A DNA stretch of 64,000 bases from Glossina fuscipes (GCF_014805625.2 NW_023998556.1:71030-135029), one strand, 5' to 3'; counted from the stretch's first letter, positions 1 to 12,551 are shown. Notes: generated by a model not told the origin, from the sequence alone. Numbers and translations are program-made.

Positions 1-69
1 GCGACCAACGCTTATCAAAAATGAAAATTGAAAAAAGGAAATTAAAAATGTAGTTATCCAGGTTATATT

Positions 70-405
70 ATCACTGGGCGCCATTTTGTCACGGTTCTCA
101 ACGCGCGACAAACTTTAATTGAAGCATTGCAGATTGGAATTAAATGGCAAATTATTGAAATATCACCTGTTCGGTTTCCGTTGGGCGCCATTGTATAATG
201 CGACCAACTTATTAATCGGGAGAAAAAAAGGTAAAATCACGAAAATACATTGCAAAGGAATTTTTGCTTTAACCTAATAAGGAAGTCTCCCTTAGGGTTT
301 TCGTTTCTGTTGGGCGCCATTGTGTAATAATTTTTTTTTCTTCTTCTTTTTTTTTATAAAAAAAAAGATTGTGTTATTACAACGGCCCCGCGTTGGCGCC
401 ACTTT
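70..405 (-). repeat. Four tRNA-Lys-type primer-site-like motifs
   Basis: On the minus strand the motif TGGCGCCCAAC, or a close variant, occurs near 76-85, 181-190 and 309-319, and a degenerate GGCGCC core lies at 395-400. Three of the copies are followed on the plus strand by similar ATTGTRTAAT-like sequence. TGGCGCCC is the known complement of the 3' end of tRNA-Lys and acts as primer binding site in many gypsy-type LTR elements. One copy (308-319) sits directly after the inferred end of a long LTR. Why the motif recurs every 80-130 bp is not clear; duplicated element ends are the simplest reading. Confidence 0.5.
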
Positions 406-2218
406 ATTGTATTGTTTTCATTTATAACGTTTTTTCTTATATAAAAAAAGGTTTTTTGTAATGCCTAGCGTTTCATCGCTAGAACAGTTGCCCTCTGCCC
501 GCGATTCCGCATCACAACAAAAAACATTATCACATATTACAACTAAACTAACAAAAAAAGAGGATCTTTCCCTTGCACTGTATACTCATGCCGTCTGTCC
601 GGTACGTCATCCGTTGATCTTTTCTTCGTCCGTCTGTATCCGTCTAATGTCCCACTACCTTTCCTCACGCGCTCAACCCCATCGCACTCCCTCTACTGCG
701 GTAGCGCTTTCACTTTAGCCACTCATTGTGGCTCATGTGCAAACCGAAGACAACAAAAAGGAGGATAAATACATGACCGTTGTGTGAAGCAGCATATCCA
801 GCGGCAAATCGTTGGTGTTGTTGCTCCCAGTGGACTATTCCAGGATGAGTTGCAGGTGCCAATCACGCTTTCCTTACTCTGTAGCAACCCCGGCCCTTAA
901 CGCTTTTTGTCCCACCGAACAGAACCACTGCGCCTCCTTGTTATTCCTCCAATGAGCACCTTCTTCAGCGGTCGCAACGGCAAATGGTGTGGTCATAAAC
1001 AATGGTTTTGTTAAATATTTTTTCTAAAACACTCTCCGGCTTTCATTTTAAGACTATTTTTTGGTTACACCGAGTTTTGTTTTTTTTTGTTTGCTCCAGA
1101 ATTAATTCATTAACAATTTTTCTCAAACGTCATGTATTTTCACATTTTCGCACCTTGAGAATTGAATCAATTTCTTTGGGATCTTTCATTACTTCATTTC
1201 TGGATCCACTTCATAGGCAAATTTACTGAAACCTTTGTTTTCCTTTTTACATAAGTACTTCTAGCAAACCGTGTCAATAAAAAGCTGCAAATGTTTTATT
1301 TCCACTGTTTATCGACATAAGTGTATGCATATTTAACTTACTTATATGTCTATATATATATATATATATGTAGTATTTATTTCTTTCATCATGTACATAG
1401 GTAATTCATTTGACGGCTGAATAATCGTACAAAGGCCATCTAATATTTGCACTACATACACACATCTACACACATCCTTTTTTTTCTTTCTTTCTTATAA
1501 GATATTCCAAACGTAAACGGTACTCTCCATTGAACTGGTATGCATGACAACCGCATATCGATCGCGAAGCCAAACGCACCATGTTAAATTCACAATCCTC
1601 ACATTTACTAGTTTTCATTTGTTTATTTTTAATTAAACAAAAAAGGTAGGAAGTCTTTAAATTTTTCTTTCTTTCTAAACGATTTGTTTAATGCACGCCA
1701 CTACTTTTTAACGTAACCTTAACGCGTTTCTTTAGCCTTCTGATCGTTGTTATTTCTACTTTTTAGTTAAATTTTATTTATCAATATTTTGGTATTTAAC
1801 GCGATTATTTATATAAAAATTTGTTCATATCCGTAGTAATATGTGTGTATGTTTAACTAGCAGGCTTTGGTTTTTTTTTTTTATTTTGCAAGTTAACAAA
1901 TTAGTATTCCCTAGCAAAATCCCTTTTTAAAACCAATTTACTTCGGCCACTACTACTTGACTTTCTCTCCTCAAAACCAAAACCTGACTGACTGTTAGCA
2001 GACAAAACAATCTAAGCGAAACCTAATCTCCTCGCATGATTTCTTCTTTTCTTTTTTTCTTTTTTTTTCTTTTGCGTTGGCTACCTAGCGGCTAGCCGCT
2101 ATTCTTGCAAAAAAGAAACAAGCCGCAAAATCACCCGTAACGGATGCCGTTACTGCTACATTTTCGGCAAAAACAGACCGACTGACACCCTACCCTAAGT
2201 TTGTTCGCGGACGTTACA
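321..2218 (-). mobile_element. Long LTR of a gypsy-type retroelement (left copy)
   Basis: Read on the minus strand, this block starts TGTAACGTCCGCGAAC at 2218 and ends in ACACA near 321, one base before a TGGCGCCCAAC primer site. It has no credible coding frame, is T-rich on the plus strand, and ends in palindromes (a perfect TAGCGGCTAGCCGCTA near 2088-2103 and a GTAACGG...CCGTTAC hairpin near 2138-2155). A related sequence with the same terminus (TGTACCGGCCGCGAAC at 54253) and a similar CCGTCTG-rich block near 46640-46700 lies in the right part of the window. The LTR assignment is inferred from the TG...CA ends plus primer site; internal similarity between the copies was judged by eye only. 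Confidence 0.42.
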
Positions 2219-3795
2219 TCATGTAAAGAATTTCGGAAAAAAGTAGCTAACACTATCCTATAATAGAACAAACTTGCCACGTTTAGAAAACACTCATGAA
2301 ATTGCCCGAAATTTCCCCAAAAAATAATTGGAAAAAGATTTGAAAAAAAGATAATTTTCTGATATTTATGTTAAATATAGCTTTTGTAAAATAAAAAAAA
2401 AATTGATATTTTTTAAGTGTATTTCAAGAAAATTCAATAAAAAATTATAGTTTAAAATTTTTTAAGTATATTTAAAAAAAATTAAAAAAAAGGGAGTATA
2501 TTGACTGGTAAGTGGTTTTTTATTTTTATTTACAATTTCATTTTTTCGCAAGGAGACCCATCTGAGATTTACATAGTTTTTCTCGGAATTTGGGTGACGT
2601 CTGCAGACTCAATAATTCATTTCATAAGGAATGTGCAAAATATTCTTCTTCATTTGTCTGCATCCAATAACAATAACTGATATACAGTACTTTTAAGTTT
2701 ATTGTTATTAATTACCATCCAGTGTTGCAGTGTCTTGAAAAGAAGTGACAATAAAGAAATTGCTTTTAAAAAATAAAAAAAGAGACACAGTTCAGAGTTT
2801 TGGTATGTCTTAAAAGGTGCTAGAAGCTATTTGAAAAATACAATTTAAGAAGAATCTTCGTAAAAAGCCTTTTAATAATCATTAGCGAAACTTATTTAAA
2901 CTTGAACTAAAACTATGAAATGGAATTCAACAAATTCCGAATCGTTATCAAAAATCTCCATTTTCCACTAAGCAAGACCATGGAGTCCAGATACAATGGC
3001 TGCGCAGGAGCCGTGCACTTTCGACACGTTAAATACCTTTTTCCTATAAAAAAGAAAATGTAGATCCACGCTTTATAAACGAACCTTCCTTTTCTTACAT
3101 TAAGATATTCTCCCTCTATATACGAATACATATATATACATATATGCATTGTTGGTGTATTTATTAGTTTCTATATAAAAATATCATATAAACAAACAAA
3201 CGTTTTATTATGGATATTTTTTAAGTACATTTGCTAAAAGTAAATCATGAAATTATTGCATTTACCACCAACGAGCAAAATAGTTTTCTGCATTTAGCCG
3301 GTACTTTTTATTTCTCTGCAAAAAGTCTGCATGCAATAACAGTAAATTATGTATGTTTTTTGTTCTTAATGGTAAAGCAAAGAATGGAATGCCTTATATA
3401 TTAACACGGCGGGACAGATATTTGTATTTGTAATGTTAGCAGAAGTTAAAAAACATCTCGAGGACACCTTTGTGCGTATCGTGTGTGTGTAGATCGTGTA
3501 TCCCTATAGTTCAAGCCTGATTGCTCTTCTAATCCTAACCATGTACAATGTGTGGATGACTGTCTAGGATGTGTTTAGTTGTGGACCCTTGAAAATCAGG
3601 CATGACTAAGACGTTCTTGTTTATATTTGTTGTTAATTTTTCTTCTGAGGTGCGGTTTTATCTAGGGGTCGTTGAAATTGATGTGATCGCAAGTGTTAAT
3701 GTTATCCTTTTTTTCTTTTGCTCTGCGACCAAGAGTAGAAAATCTTCAAAAGATACTGCTGGTACTTAGTAGCAGCAAATAAGAATTCTACGTAT
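2219..3795. other. No recognisable gene
   Basis: AT-rich sequence with homopolymer runs (2330-2520), short ORFs without family resemblance, and a GT-rich stretch near 3480. A run of C near 3797-3810 precedes the tail of the R1-type LINE that follows. No RNA gene or regulatory site could be supported. Confidence 0.6.
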
Positions 3796-3968
3796 CAAAA
3801 TCTCCCCCCCCCCACACATACTTCATCTACCACTCTCCCCCACAAATACTTCATCTACCACAGCCCCCGCGAAGTAATACTTACTGTACTGTCCTTAGTA
3901 CACTTCCATTGGTGGGACCTCATTGGAATACAGTATTGGTTTCCGCTCCCTCTGCTCTCCATACGTTG

Positions 3969-6836
3969 TCACTCCAGTCGTCGTAACTCCACGCGGGCAT
4001 TGCTAGCAAACGCGTCTATGGCGTTCCAGGCTGCTGGACTGCCGCTCATTACGTTCGTGATCTCGTTAGGTAACACTTGTGGCCGCCCGTTCTCAAATCT
4101 GCAGCAGTAGAACATTACGTACTCTGCGTCTTCCTACGTGTCTGCGCATATGCTGTCGTTCCCGGAATCTGTGTAGATACTTCCGAAAACAGTCATGGCC
4201 AGTCAGAAGCTGGGTTAGGTAATAGTTTACTTCACCGTGTCATCTTTTAACCCATCGTCTTGTGCTAGGGATAAGAACGAACGTCCATCTTCCTTTGGTC
4301 GTTCTTTCCCACCTCGACTGCCAAATCCTTAACGAGGCCATCCGTGCCTCGCTTCTTATAACTCGCGATGAGAGCTCGTTGCCGCCACGCCTTTCGTGTG
4401 GCTCATCTTGTCGGCCAGAATGTCGACTGGCAGAGTGCCAGCTAACACTACGCTAGCTTCTTCCGACACTGTACGGAATGCGCAAATCTGTCTTAGGGCG
4501 CTAAGGTGATATATTGCCGCCACCTTTCGGTACACTGCCCTCACCTTGAGTGTACCGGCCCAAACTGAGCTTCCGTACATTATCACCCTTCGGTTGGTCA
4601 ATCTCGGGTCTCCAATATTTGGCGTAAACCTCGCTAATGACGCCTGGATGCCGGCAGTTCGCTCAGCCGCGTACTCAAGATGGTGCTTAAAATTGAGTCG
4701 ATGGTCGAGCATAACTCCAAGGTATTTCCGGACAGGAGATGACTGCACCGTGTGCTGCCCGATTCGTATGCAGCATGTTTCCACGCGCTTCCTGCTGCTT
4801 ATTAGAACCGCGTCCGTTTTATGATCTGTTAGCTCCAGCCCCATTTCTTCTAGCCGCGCCGTCACTTTGACGATAGCCCCGTTAGCTCTCGGCTCTAACT
4901 GCGCAACATATTTTGCAACCACGACTATTGCTGTATCATCGGCAAAGCCGACGATCGTTACCCCGGCAGGAAGATTAAGTTCAAAGACGCCGTTGTACAT
5001 TATGTTCCACAGGAGAGGATCAAGGGCGGACCCCTGTGGAACGCCCGTCGTTATTTTATGTGATTGTTTTCCATCATCGCTATCATACACTAACGTGCGG
5101 TTCGAAAGGTAGCTTGTTATTATCTCAAGTATATACCTTGGAACCCGCATATTTATGAGGGCTTTACGGACAATTCCAGAGTTCGGCGAGTTGAAGGCTT
5201 TTTTTACGTCTAGCGTAACGACTGCGCCGTACTTTTTACCACCGCCCCTCCATCGGTCTCCGGGTTCGGCGTCTGAGGCAAATGCCAAGACATGGTTTAT
5301 GGCATTTATCGTAGACCGCGCTCTTCGGAATCCATACTGGTTATCCGTGAGATAACGTCATTCTTCGACCATAACTAGCAGGCGTTCGTATACAACCCTT
5401 TTCAATACTTTGCCCATTGTGTTCAAAAGCAGATGGGTTGGTATGACGACGGCTCGTTCAGTGCCTTATTGGCCTTCGGAATAAGGACCAGCCTTTGGAC
5501 TTTCTATTCGTCTGGGAATGTCCTTTCTTCCAGACACCTTTGCAGCATCGTCATGAAGATCTTCTGGCCTCCTTCGTAGGGCCTTGTTTGGGACTCCCTC
5601 TGGGCGAGGGTTTTTTTTGTCCCGAATCCGCTTGCAGACGCTTAAAGCTCGTCGACAGTAATTGCTGGTATTGCTCCCTTCTCTTTGCCGTGGAGGTTTA
5701 CCAACACATACGGCGGCCTCTGCGGGAGAAGTGTTGCTATTATTCGCTGGAGCGCTAGCGGACACGTGATTTGGGGCGTTTTCTGTCCTTTGAACTTCTT
5801 TAAGGCGATTTTATATGCCCTTCCCTACAGGTTAATATTAGCATCCTGACATATATCCTCAAAGCTTCTCCTTTTGCTAGCCCTTATGGCTTTCTTTAAG
5901 TTACTGCGCAAGTCTCTGTAGAGTGTGAGCAGTTCATTAAAGTTTGCCCTTCCCCTCGAGCGCTGCACTTTCTTTGTGCCTTTCTAGCAGTTCGCTCTTA
6001 AGGACGCTATCTCTTCGGTCCACCAATAGCACGGAGATCCCCTTCTCCATGTATTTTTTCTTCGAGGCATGGTGGCGTCGCATCCTGTTTGCATGCCAAC
6101 TTTGTTACGTTTTGCTGGAGTTCACCAGCTCGTAGGAGTCAATAATAATGTTAAAGACATATTTGTCGAAGAGCGCCTCTCTCCACCTCGACCCGGTAGT
6201 TTCGTTGCACCCATTTCTTTTGTTCTCTCTGGTTGTTAAGTCGAGGAAGATGGCCTGGTGATCTCTGTTTGTGTACTCCTCGCTCAACAACCACTTGCAT
6301 CTTGCCACTAAGCGGTCGCTAGCAAAAGTGAGGTCTACTTTTGAGCCCCTTCCTGCCTTACGAAACGTATTCCCCCGCCCATCGTTCAGAGGAGATACTT
6401 TCAGCATGGCGAATGCCTCCAGCAAGCTGCGTCCTCTCGCATTGCAGGCCTTGCTGCCACACTCGAAGGCCCAAGCATTGAAACCCCCTGCAATTAGTAC
6501 GGATGGTTTCTGCCGGGCGTCTTCCTCGAGTTACTCTAGCATGCGTTGAAATTCGCCTTGTGTCCAGCTTGGAGGAACGTAGCAACTGTAGCGGCATAAA
6601 TATTTAGCTGTCGCCCTGACGAATCCCCTGTGCTGGCAGTGCGTATCTAAGAGTGCTATAGGAGCGGACGCCCAATTTGCTGCGTTTTTGGACTAATCGG
6701 TTACCCAGTTCCCTTGCCCTGTCATTCGATATGGTTCACTCAGTAGTACCACGTCCACCTCTTTCTCAACGACCGTTTGCCGAAGTTGGTCATGAGCTGC
6801 TTCGCCGTGTTTGAGATTAATCTGTATTATCCTCAT
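3969..6836 (-). pseudogene. R1-clade LINE ORF2 (endonuclease, reverse transcriptase), broken
   Basis: The frame starts at an ATG at 6836 with an apurinic-type endonuclease N-terminus (QINLKHGEAAHDQL, then VVLLSEPYRM), as in R1-group LINEs, and reaches a stop soon after. The reverse transcriptase is clear at 5288-4356: LDVKKAFN (palm Asp), GVPQGSALDPLLWN, and FADD in place of YADD. The C-terminus continues in another frame to a stop at 3969-3971 and holds a HGEVNYYLTQLLTGH segment and a Cys-rich knuckle (MFYCCRFENGRP). At about 2.87 kb it is near the usual length of an R1 ORF2, so decay is mainly by stops and small indels. These elements copy RNA into DNA at a nicked target. Not functional as it stands. 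Confidence 0.85.
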
Positions 6837-7510
6837 TTCCGCGCTTTACTGACCAGTGCCTGCTTGAACAGCGGGCATTTTTCGCTTCCCGTGTATGTTT
6901 TTTGGTAAGTAGTAGTCATTTTAATTGGAATAGGGCCCCAACAGGGAAACCGCTATCCGGTTCCGCTGGTGTAGCTGCTGTTAGGACTCAATGGTTATCT
7001 TTAAAAGCAGTGAGGCCATGCAGTGGGTTGACGCTAGCCCTTATGAGACTAGCATTCAGTGCCAGATCCAGTATTAGCTAGGAGTTCATCTCTTGCCATA
7101 ATTTTAAAGGGGCGGGGGCTGTGTCAGCATTAGCGCGAAAGCCATTTCGCCCGGATGTCACTCCAACCTACTCAGGTAACGGAATACTGCCACCCACAGC
7201 GCAAAATCATTGATTCAAGTAAGTGTTCCGGTAAGCCATAATCAGGACCTTACCGGGTTTGATGCTTCGTAGAATTGTCTCCCTCGGTGCCTCCCCCATC
7301 CTAAGGGTGAAGAGCACCTATTCCAAGGACGGCGCTTACTCGCCCTGTCACCGAAGATTCGAAGGGTTATGCGGCCCTTTCAGCCGCCACTCCTTCTCTG
7401 CCGTTCTTGATCGGGGGCTGCTTATTGGTTATTCGCAGCTAATCTACTGATATACTTTTGGGTACACGCAGGGCGATCATAATCTACCATCTGTGACCCC
7501 CACAGTAGTC
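6837..7510 (-). pseudogene. 5' region and ORF1 remnant of the R1-clade LINE
   Basis: Just upstream of ORF2 a second frame ends in TGSEKCPLFKQALVSKARK and a TGA that overlaps the ORF2 ATG (ATGA), the ORF1/ORF2 overlap usual in R1-group elements. Only a short ORF1 piece is left: an ATG near 6940 gives MTTTYQKTYT and runs directly into this C-terminal piece, so most of ORF1, including the zinc knuckles, appears deleted. The GC-richer block at 6960-7510 upstream is likely 5'UTR of the element. The deletion is an inference from the very short frame. Confidence 0.5.
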
Positions 7511-7569
7511 TGAACTTAGCCCTGTCAGTGTTAGTGTTAATAGCTAGAAGCATTTGTAATATCCTCAAG

Positions 7570-8277
7570 ATAATCAATTCAACGAATTTTTACCCTTGCA
7601 TATCAATTGGAAATTAGAGCATTCTCTCCTTTTGCCACAAAATATATATTGTAATGAAGTTATTTCCGCCGCTCCTGCAACTATACTTAATGGTTGTGGG
7701 GTTCGCTTTTTAATTCGTCTCTCGTCGTTTGTCTTAAAGTTTCTTCGCTGTTCTTTCAATTATTGCATGAAATATTGTAGCCTGGTTATGTTCCACAGCT
7801 TGATGGAGAGTGGTGCACCTTTGGTTTCATTCGAGGCATTTCGATTGTTGCAATGTACTGGAAATCCTCAAGTCTATGTACCTAGCATCTATAAAGGTTG
7901 TTTTGAGCGAACGTTTGTGGTAACTGTAGCTCACCGTTGGAATTGTCTTATGAACTCCATGTCTTCTCACATTCAAATAAGGTTTTTCGCCTTAAACTCA
8001 CGAACTTACTACAATGATATATTAATATAATTTGTGACTCAGCTAATGCTGACCGCATTCATTATTTCACTTGTTATTTTTCCTTATCTTACACCTTTGG
8101 CTGGGAGGCCTTGAGGGGTAGTTATGTTAGTGGTAGGACCAGGTGCTTGCATCTATCTGTCTTTACAGTTATATGTAGATTAATTAATTTAAGTTAATGC
8201 AATTACCTTTCAACAGTAAACGTTAAATGTTCTTGGCCCTGGGAGCTTTTACTGTATGTTGAAGAATAAATAAATAA
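7570..8277 (+). pseudogene. CR1/jockey-type LINE, ORF2 C-terminus and 3' tail
   Basis: A frame at 7596-8030 ends with a segment (GNPQVYVPSIYKGCFERTFVVT, then AHRWNCL) resembling the conserved C-terminal motif of CR1/jockey reverse transcriptases (arginine-phenylalanine-rich segment, then a W-N-x-L motif). It is followed by about 240 bp of noncoding DNA and an AATAAATAAATAA tail at 8264-8277, the usual 3' end of these LINEs. The upstream two thirds of the element are missing, which fits a 5'-truncated insertion. The family call rests on a short motif and the tail. Confidence 0.5.
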
Positions 8278-8304
8278 TGTCGATATTGTTTTTGAATATA
8301 ATGT

Positions 8305-9365
8305 CGAGGTAAGGGAGCAAGCCGACAACTTGGGAGGAACAGAAAATGCAGCTACAGCAGGAAAAAAACACAGCGAAGAAATAGTCGAAGACAGTACAAG
8401 TATATCAAACATTATGCTGTTTTTACAACAAATGCAACAACCAACACAACAACAAATGCAATAGCGAACGGAACATATGCAACAACAAACGGAACAAATG
8501 AAACAACAAATAAAATCAAAAATTGACGAGAAAATTCAGGAAAATCGACGCATCCTCCGAACACATGTAGATGAAACGTACCAGCAATTCGAAGGCAAAG
8601 TTAATGTCCCGGAAGGAAAAGTTTATAATGCGATAAGCCAGTTGGATGCGAGAAAAAATGCCCAGGAAGAAGATGCAGACGCCGTGAAAAGTGAAATAAA
8701 AGCCTTAAAAATAGATATGGCTAAGCTACAAACTAATGGCCTAACCACCAGCTCTATCAAAGTAAAAACGGCATTTGACGGTAGCATTAACTTCAATGCG
8801 TTCAAGCTACAATTTGGTGTTGCTGCAACTAAAAGTATGTTGGATGATGACGAGAAAGTAGTCGCCTTAATAACCTCCTTGGGAGGAGTAGCAGCGGAAA
8901 TTATCCAGATAATCCCGGAAGGAGAAAGAAAGGAGTTCGCGGAGAGGAAATATGGTAACAAACATTTGAAGGAGGTAAGCCACCTAGAGTTGTCTTCGCG
9001 CTGCCAGAAACTGAACCAACGGGTCCAAGATTATGCTACCGAAATTTAACGCCTGGCCATTCTCGCGTATATCGGTGTGCCTAACGACGTGCTGAGATTA
9101 AAAGTCGACGCCTTCGTTAAAGGACTTCGTGACGCGAAGCTTAAAACAGCTGTGTGGACGACACAATGTCACCTAAAACGACATTTACGGAATCGCTTGG
9201 CTTCGCATTTACGCAAGAAGCAGCTAGTGTGCTATGGACGTCAAGTAAGAAGGTGAGACGCACGGATGTTACTAGCGAAAACGATAATTTGGATGTGGTC
9301 TGCGCGGTGCTTCGACAAGTCCTACGCGGAAATAAGCAATTGTCGACTTCAAGAACACGCAATTG
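8305..9365 (+). pseudogene. gypsy-type gag relic
   Basis: A frame opens near 8305, passes a Q-rich coiled-coil stretch (8414-8540, with a TAG at 8462) and reaches a gag matrix/capsid-like segment: AFDGSINFNAFKLQF, then SLGGVAAEIIQIIPEG, typical of gypsy/mdg-type gag. A TAA at 9047-9049 interrupts it, the frame resumes (LAILAYIGVPNDVLRLKV), and a frameshift near 9155 leads into FTESLGFAFTQEAAS. No CCHC zinc knuckle could be read downstream. Gag packages the element RNA into particles. It belongs with the pol relic that follows; no 5' LTR was found, so the 5' end is truncated. Confidence 0.72.
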
Positions 9366-9611
9366 TTGAGCCTGCCAAAAACCTTCTCATTTTCCACAGC
9401 AATGCCGATCAAAGCTCAAAAGAACACACTCCACATCACTTACGCGGAATATTACTGAAGGCGTCAGCGAAATATCCAACGAACAGGCGTTAAACTAAAA
9501 AAGTAAGCACAGCGGGGCAACGGCTGACTCAGAGGTTTAATAGCTCTAGGGTCGCTATTAGTTAAGCAAAGAGAAATAACAGCAGCCTAACGATCGATGG
9601 GAAGACCCAGG

Positions 9612-9896
9612 GCTGTAACTACATCATCACGCTGGAGACTGGTGCTTCTCATGCAATTATCAGCAGTACAATAGTCGAAGGAAAATTCGATCCGTTAATT
9701 GGAGCAAGGTTTCGAACGGCAACAGATAATATTAGGAATGGATGTTATGGCAAAACATGGCTTCGTACTGGATATGAAAAGGCAAGTATTACAGTACGCT
9801 AATGTGACTTTGCCGCTGACTGTGGGATACGACAGACGAGCCGAAATGTTACAAGTTGTAGTACAACAACAACAGAAGATGCTTCCAAACTTATAG
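9612..9896 (+). pseudogene. gypsy-type protease relic
   Basis: The segment CNYIITLETGASHAIIS matches the active-site region of retroviral-type aspartic proteases, but the catalytic D-T-G reads E-T-G. A deletion then joins it to the C-terminal half (ILGMDVMAKHGFVLDM at 9729-9780), the usual I-L-G-x-D-x-L-x-x-H block. Lying between gag and reverse transcriptase, it is the protease of the same element, inactive both by the Asp-to-Glu change and by lost sequence. Confidence 0.68.
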
Positions 9897-9984
9897 CACA
9901 ATGTCAAAAAGCCGAATATGTGGTAAACCATCAAGCCGAAATTCCCAAAAACATGCCAAAAGGTATCTTCAGAGGCTGAAATTC

Positions 9985-11165
9985 TCATAAAAAGATGGAC
10001 TAGCAATCTGGATGAGCAGCAGAAGAAATATGCCAAAAACTTTTTGCTCGAAAATTGGTCCACCTTTGCCGGCGTTAGGAATTCGGGTGCCCATACTGCC
10101 GCTGCGAAAGACGTAATCAACACTGCAGGAGCTGATCCGATTTGGCAACGTCTTAGAAGAATTCCACTGGCAAAACGAGGAGAAGCGGCAGACTTGATCA
10201 AATATATGCAAGAAAAAAAGCTATCGAAACATCGAATAGCCCTTGATGTTCGCCAGTAGTTCTTGTTAAAAAAAAAGATGGGTGTACCAGATTTTATGTG
10301 GATTACAGGAAGTCGAACGTAGTGACGAAGAAAGATAGTTACCCTTTGCCTAGGATCGACGACATCTTAGGCACCTTGTCCGTTTCGCAATGGTTCTCCA
10401 CCTTAGATTTGAAGCGTGGGCACTGGCAGGTGGAGGTCGCCGTAATGCCGACTGCGTGCTAAAAGGGCTGCACTGGACGACATGCGTGGTATATTTGAAT
10501 GACATTATTGTCATGGGTAAAGATTTCAAGGAACACCTAAAATATCCGTCAGATGTTTTTCACCGGTTACGGGTAGCAGGTTTAAAATTGAGTATCGAGA
10601 TATGTATTTTCTTTGGGAAGGAAGTGACACATCTTGGGCACAAGGTCTCCTCGACTGGAATTCAGACGGATGAAGAGAAAATCAGAGCAGTAAAAGAATG
10701 ACCTCGGCCAAACAATTTGACGAAGTTCGCAGTTTCCTAGGACTATGTACATACTAATGCTGATTCGTCCCCAGATTCGCCATGGTTGCTAGTGGACTGC
10801 ATGACCTTACGAAAAAAAATCAGCCTTTTATATGGGGGGAGTCCCAAGAGCATGCGCTCATGCAATTGAAAGGGCATCTACTTTAGCTTATCCACGACCA
10901 GGAGAAAAATTTATACTGGATACCGATGCAAGCGCAGAAGGCTTGGGCAGTGTGCTCTCCCAGCAAACAACAGGCAACAAAAAGGTCATAGCATATTACA
11001 GCAAGCGCCTATCCAAGCCCGAGAGAAATTATTGTGTTACGCGATGAGAACTGCTGGCAATAACGCAATCTGTCAACCACTTCCACAAATATTGGTGTGA
11101 GCAACAATTCCATCTAAGGACAGATCATGCTGCTCTGCGGTGGGCACTCAACTTCAAAGAACCTG
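9985..11165 (+). pseudogene. gypsy-type reverse transcriptase and RNase H relic
   Basis: The thumb-proximal start reads IWQRLRRIPLAKRGEAADLI (10138-10197), then a shifted frame gives VVLVKKKDG, RFYVDYRKSN, SYPLPRIDDIL and WFSTLDLKRGHWQVEVA (10258-10440). About 150 bp of palm sequence is missing before VVYLNDIIVMGKDF (10486-10527), where the catalytic Y-L-D-D reads Y-L-N-D. RNase H follows (FILDTDASAEGLGSVLSQQ, 10905-10961; AYYSKRLSKPERNY), with a stop at 11045 and continuation to LRTDHAALRWAL. It is dead by stops, frameshifts, a deletion and loss of a catalytic Asp. Confidence 0.88.
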
Positions 11166-11173
11166 AAGGACAA

Positions 11174-12551
11174 ATGGATAAATTTACCAATTCTCGATAT
11201 CCCGCACTGCAAACATTGCGTGAGGAACGAGAATCAAGCAGCGTCGCCATCTGCCGAATTATTGTGGAGCCCAACGGAAGCTTTTTGAAGGAAGACATGC
11301 GCAGTGCTCAAATGGCCGACGAAGAATTAAGCGTAATATTAAAAGACTTAGGAAAAGAGGACCGTACCACCTTGGAAGAGATTTCAAGAGAAATTCCTAT
11401 TACGAAGGTGTATTGGGCTCAGTGGCAAAGCCTCATCGTTGAAGATGGATGCTTGTGGCGCATATGGCATAGTGAGGATGCTTCATGGACTAAGAAATTA
11501 CTCGTGGTCCCACAAGCGAGAACTCGGGATGTTATAAAGGAATACCACAAGTGCTGGGCATCTTGGCATCACAAAAACCGTACAAAAAATCAGAGAAAAT
11601 TTATATTTGGTAGGCATGAAGGATTCCGTAGCTGCATGGATTCGCAACTGCGATCAGTGCAGCAAATTGGAAGGCCCGAAAAGTAAGCGACGAAGGCGAT
11701 TGCAGCAATATAACGTGGGAGCATCTTTCGAAAGGATCGCAATGGATATTGTTGGACCATTTCCAGCCAGCGATGCAGAAAATAAATATGTACTGGTAGT
11801 CACTGACTATTTCAGCAAATGGGCAGAAGTATACCCCATAGCTAACCAAGAAGCGAAGACAATAGCCGAAATATTCGTCAATAATTGGTTTACGCTGTTT
11901 GGAACCCCCATCGAGCTGCATTCAGACCAACGTAGACACTTTGAATCTTCGATCTTTCAAGAGCTTTGCCAAACGTTTGGCATTAATAAAACTACAACGA
12001 CTCCGTTGCATCCTCAGTCTGACGGAGTGGTCGAAAGGTTTAATCTAACGCTCCAGGAACATCTGCCAAAAGTGATCGACGACAGTCAGCAAGACTGGGA
12101 TGAACACATACCAATCTTTTTAATGGCATACAGGTCAGCAGTGCACAACACCGCTGCTAGACCCCCGGCGCAGATTTTGTTCGGGTCCAATTTGAGGCTA
12201 CCCGCAGACTTGAATTTCGGGTCACCCCCTAATGTCCAAAGGACCGAGACCGTATATGTTGCCCGATTGAGGATGATATTGGATAATATCCACTGACAGG
12301 TTCGGCGTAGAACGCAAATCGTAAGTGACAAGATGAAAGCAAGATACGATCATAAGTCTAACGCTGATGGATTTAAGGAAGTAGATTTAGTGTTATTGTA
12401 CAATCCTTTGCGTAAAAAAGGTATGTCATTAAAACTGCGATGTAACTGGAAAGGTCCGTACAAAATCATCACAAGAATAAATGACGTGGTCTATCGAGTG
12501 CGAAAACATCCCGGAGGTAGAACTAAATTCAAAGTGACCTGGACCGATTGA
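11174..12551 (+). pseudogene. gypsy-type integrase (zinc, catalytic and GPY domains)
   Basis: A linker frame (11174-11686) covers the region before the integrase and a damaged H-H part of the zinc domain. A shift then leads to WIRNCDQCSKLEGPK (C-x2-C) and the catalytic core at 11607-12296: MDIVGPF (first Asp), LHSDQRRHF (second Asp; usual GxxF context altered) and PQSDGVVERFN (Glu). One in-frame TGA at 12294-12296 separates it from the C-terminal part (12333-12551), which holds the WKGPYKIITRINDVVYRV GPY/F module. Integrase inserts the DNA copy into the chromosome. This is the best-kept part of the element. Confidence 0.88.

Noticed and set aside
461..718. 85-codon ORF
   Set aside because: Low-complexity Ser/Thr/Leu content within a presumed LTR; the related block near 46490-46836 has a different frame and protein.
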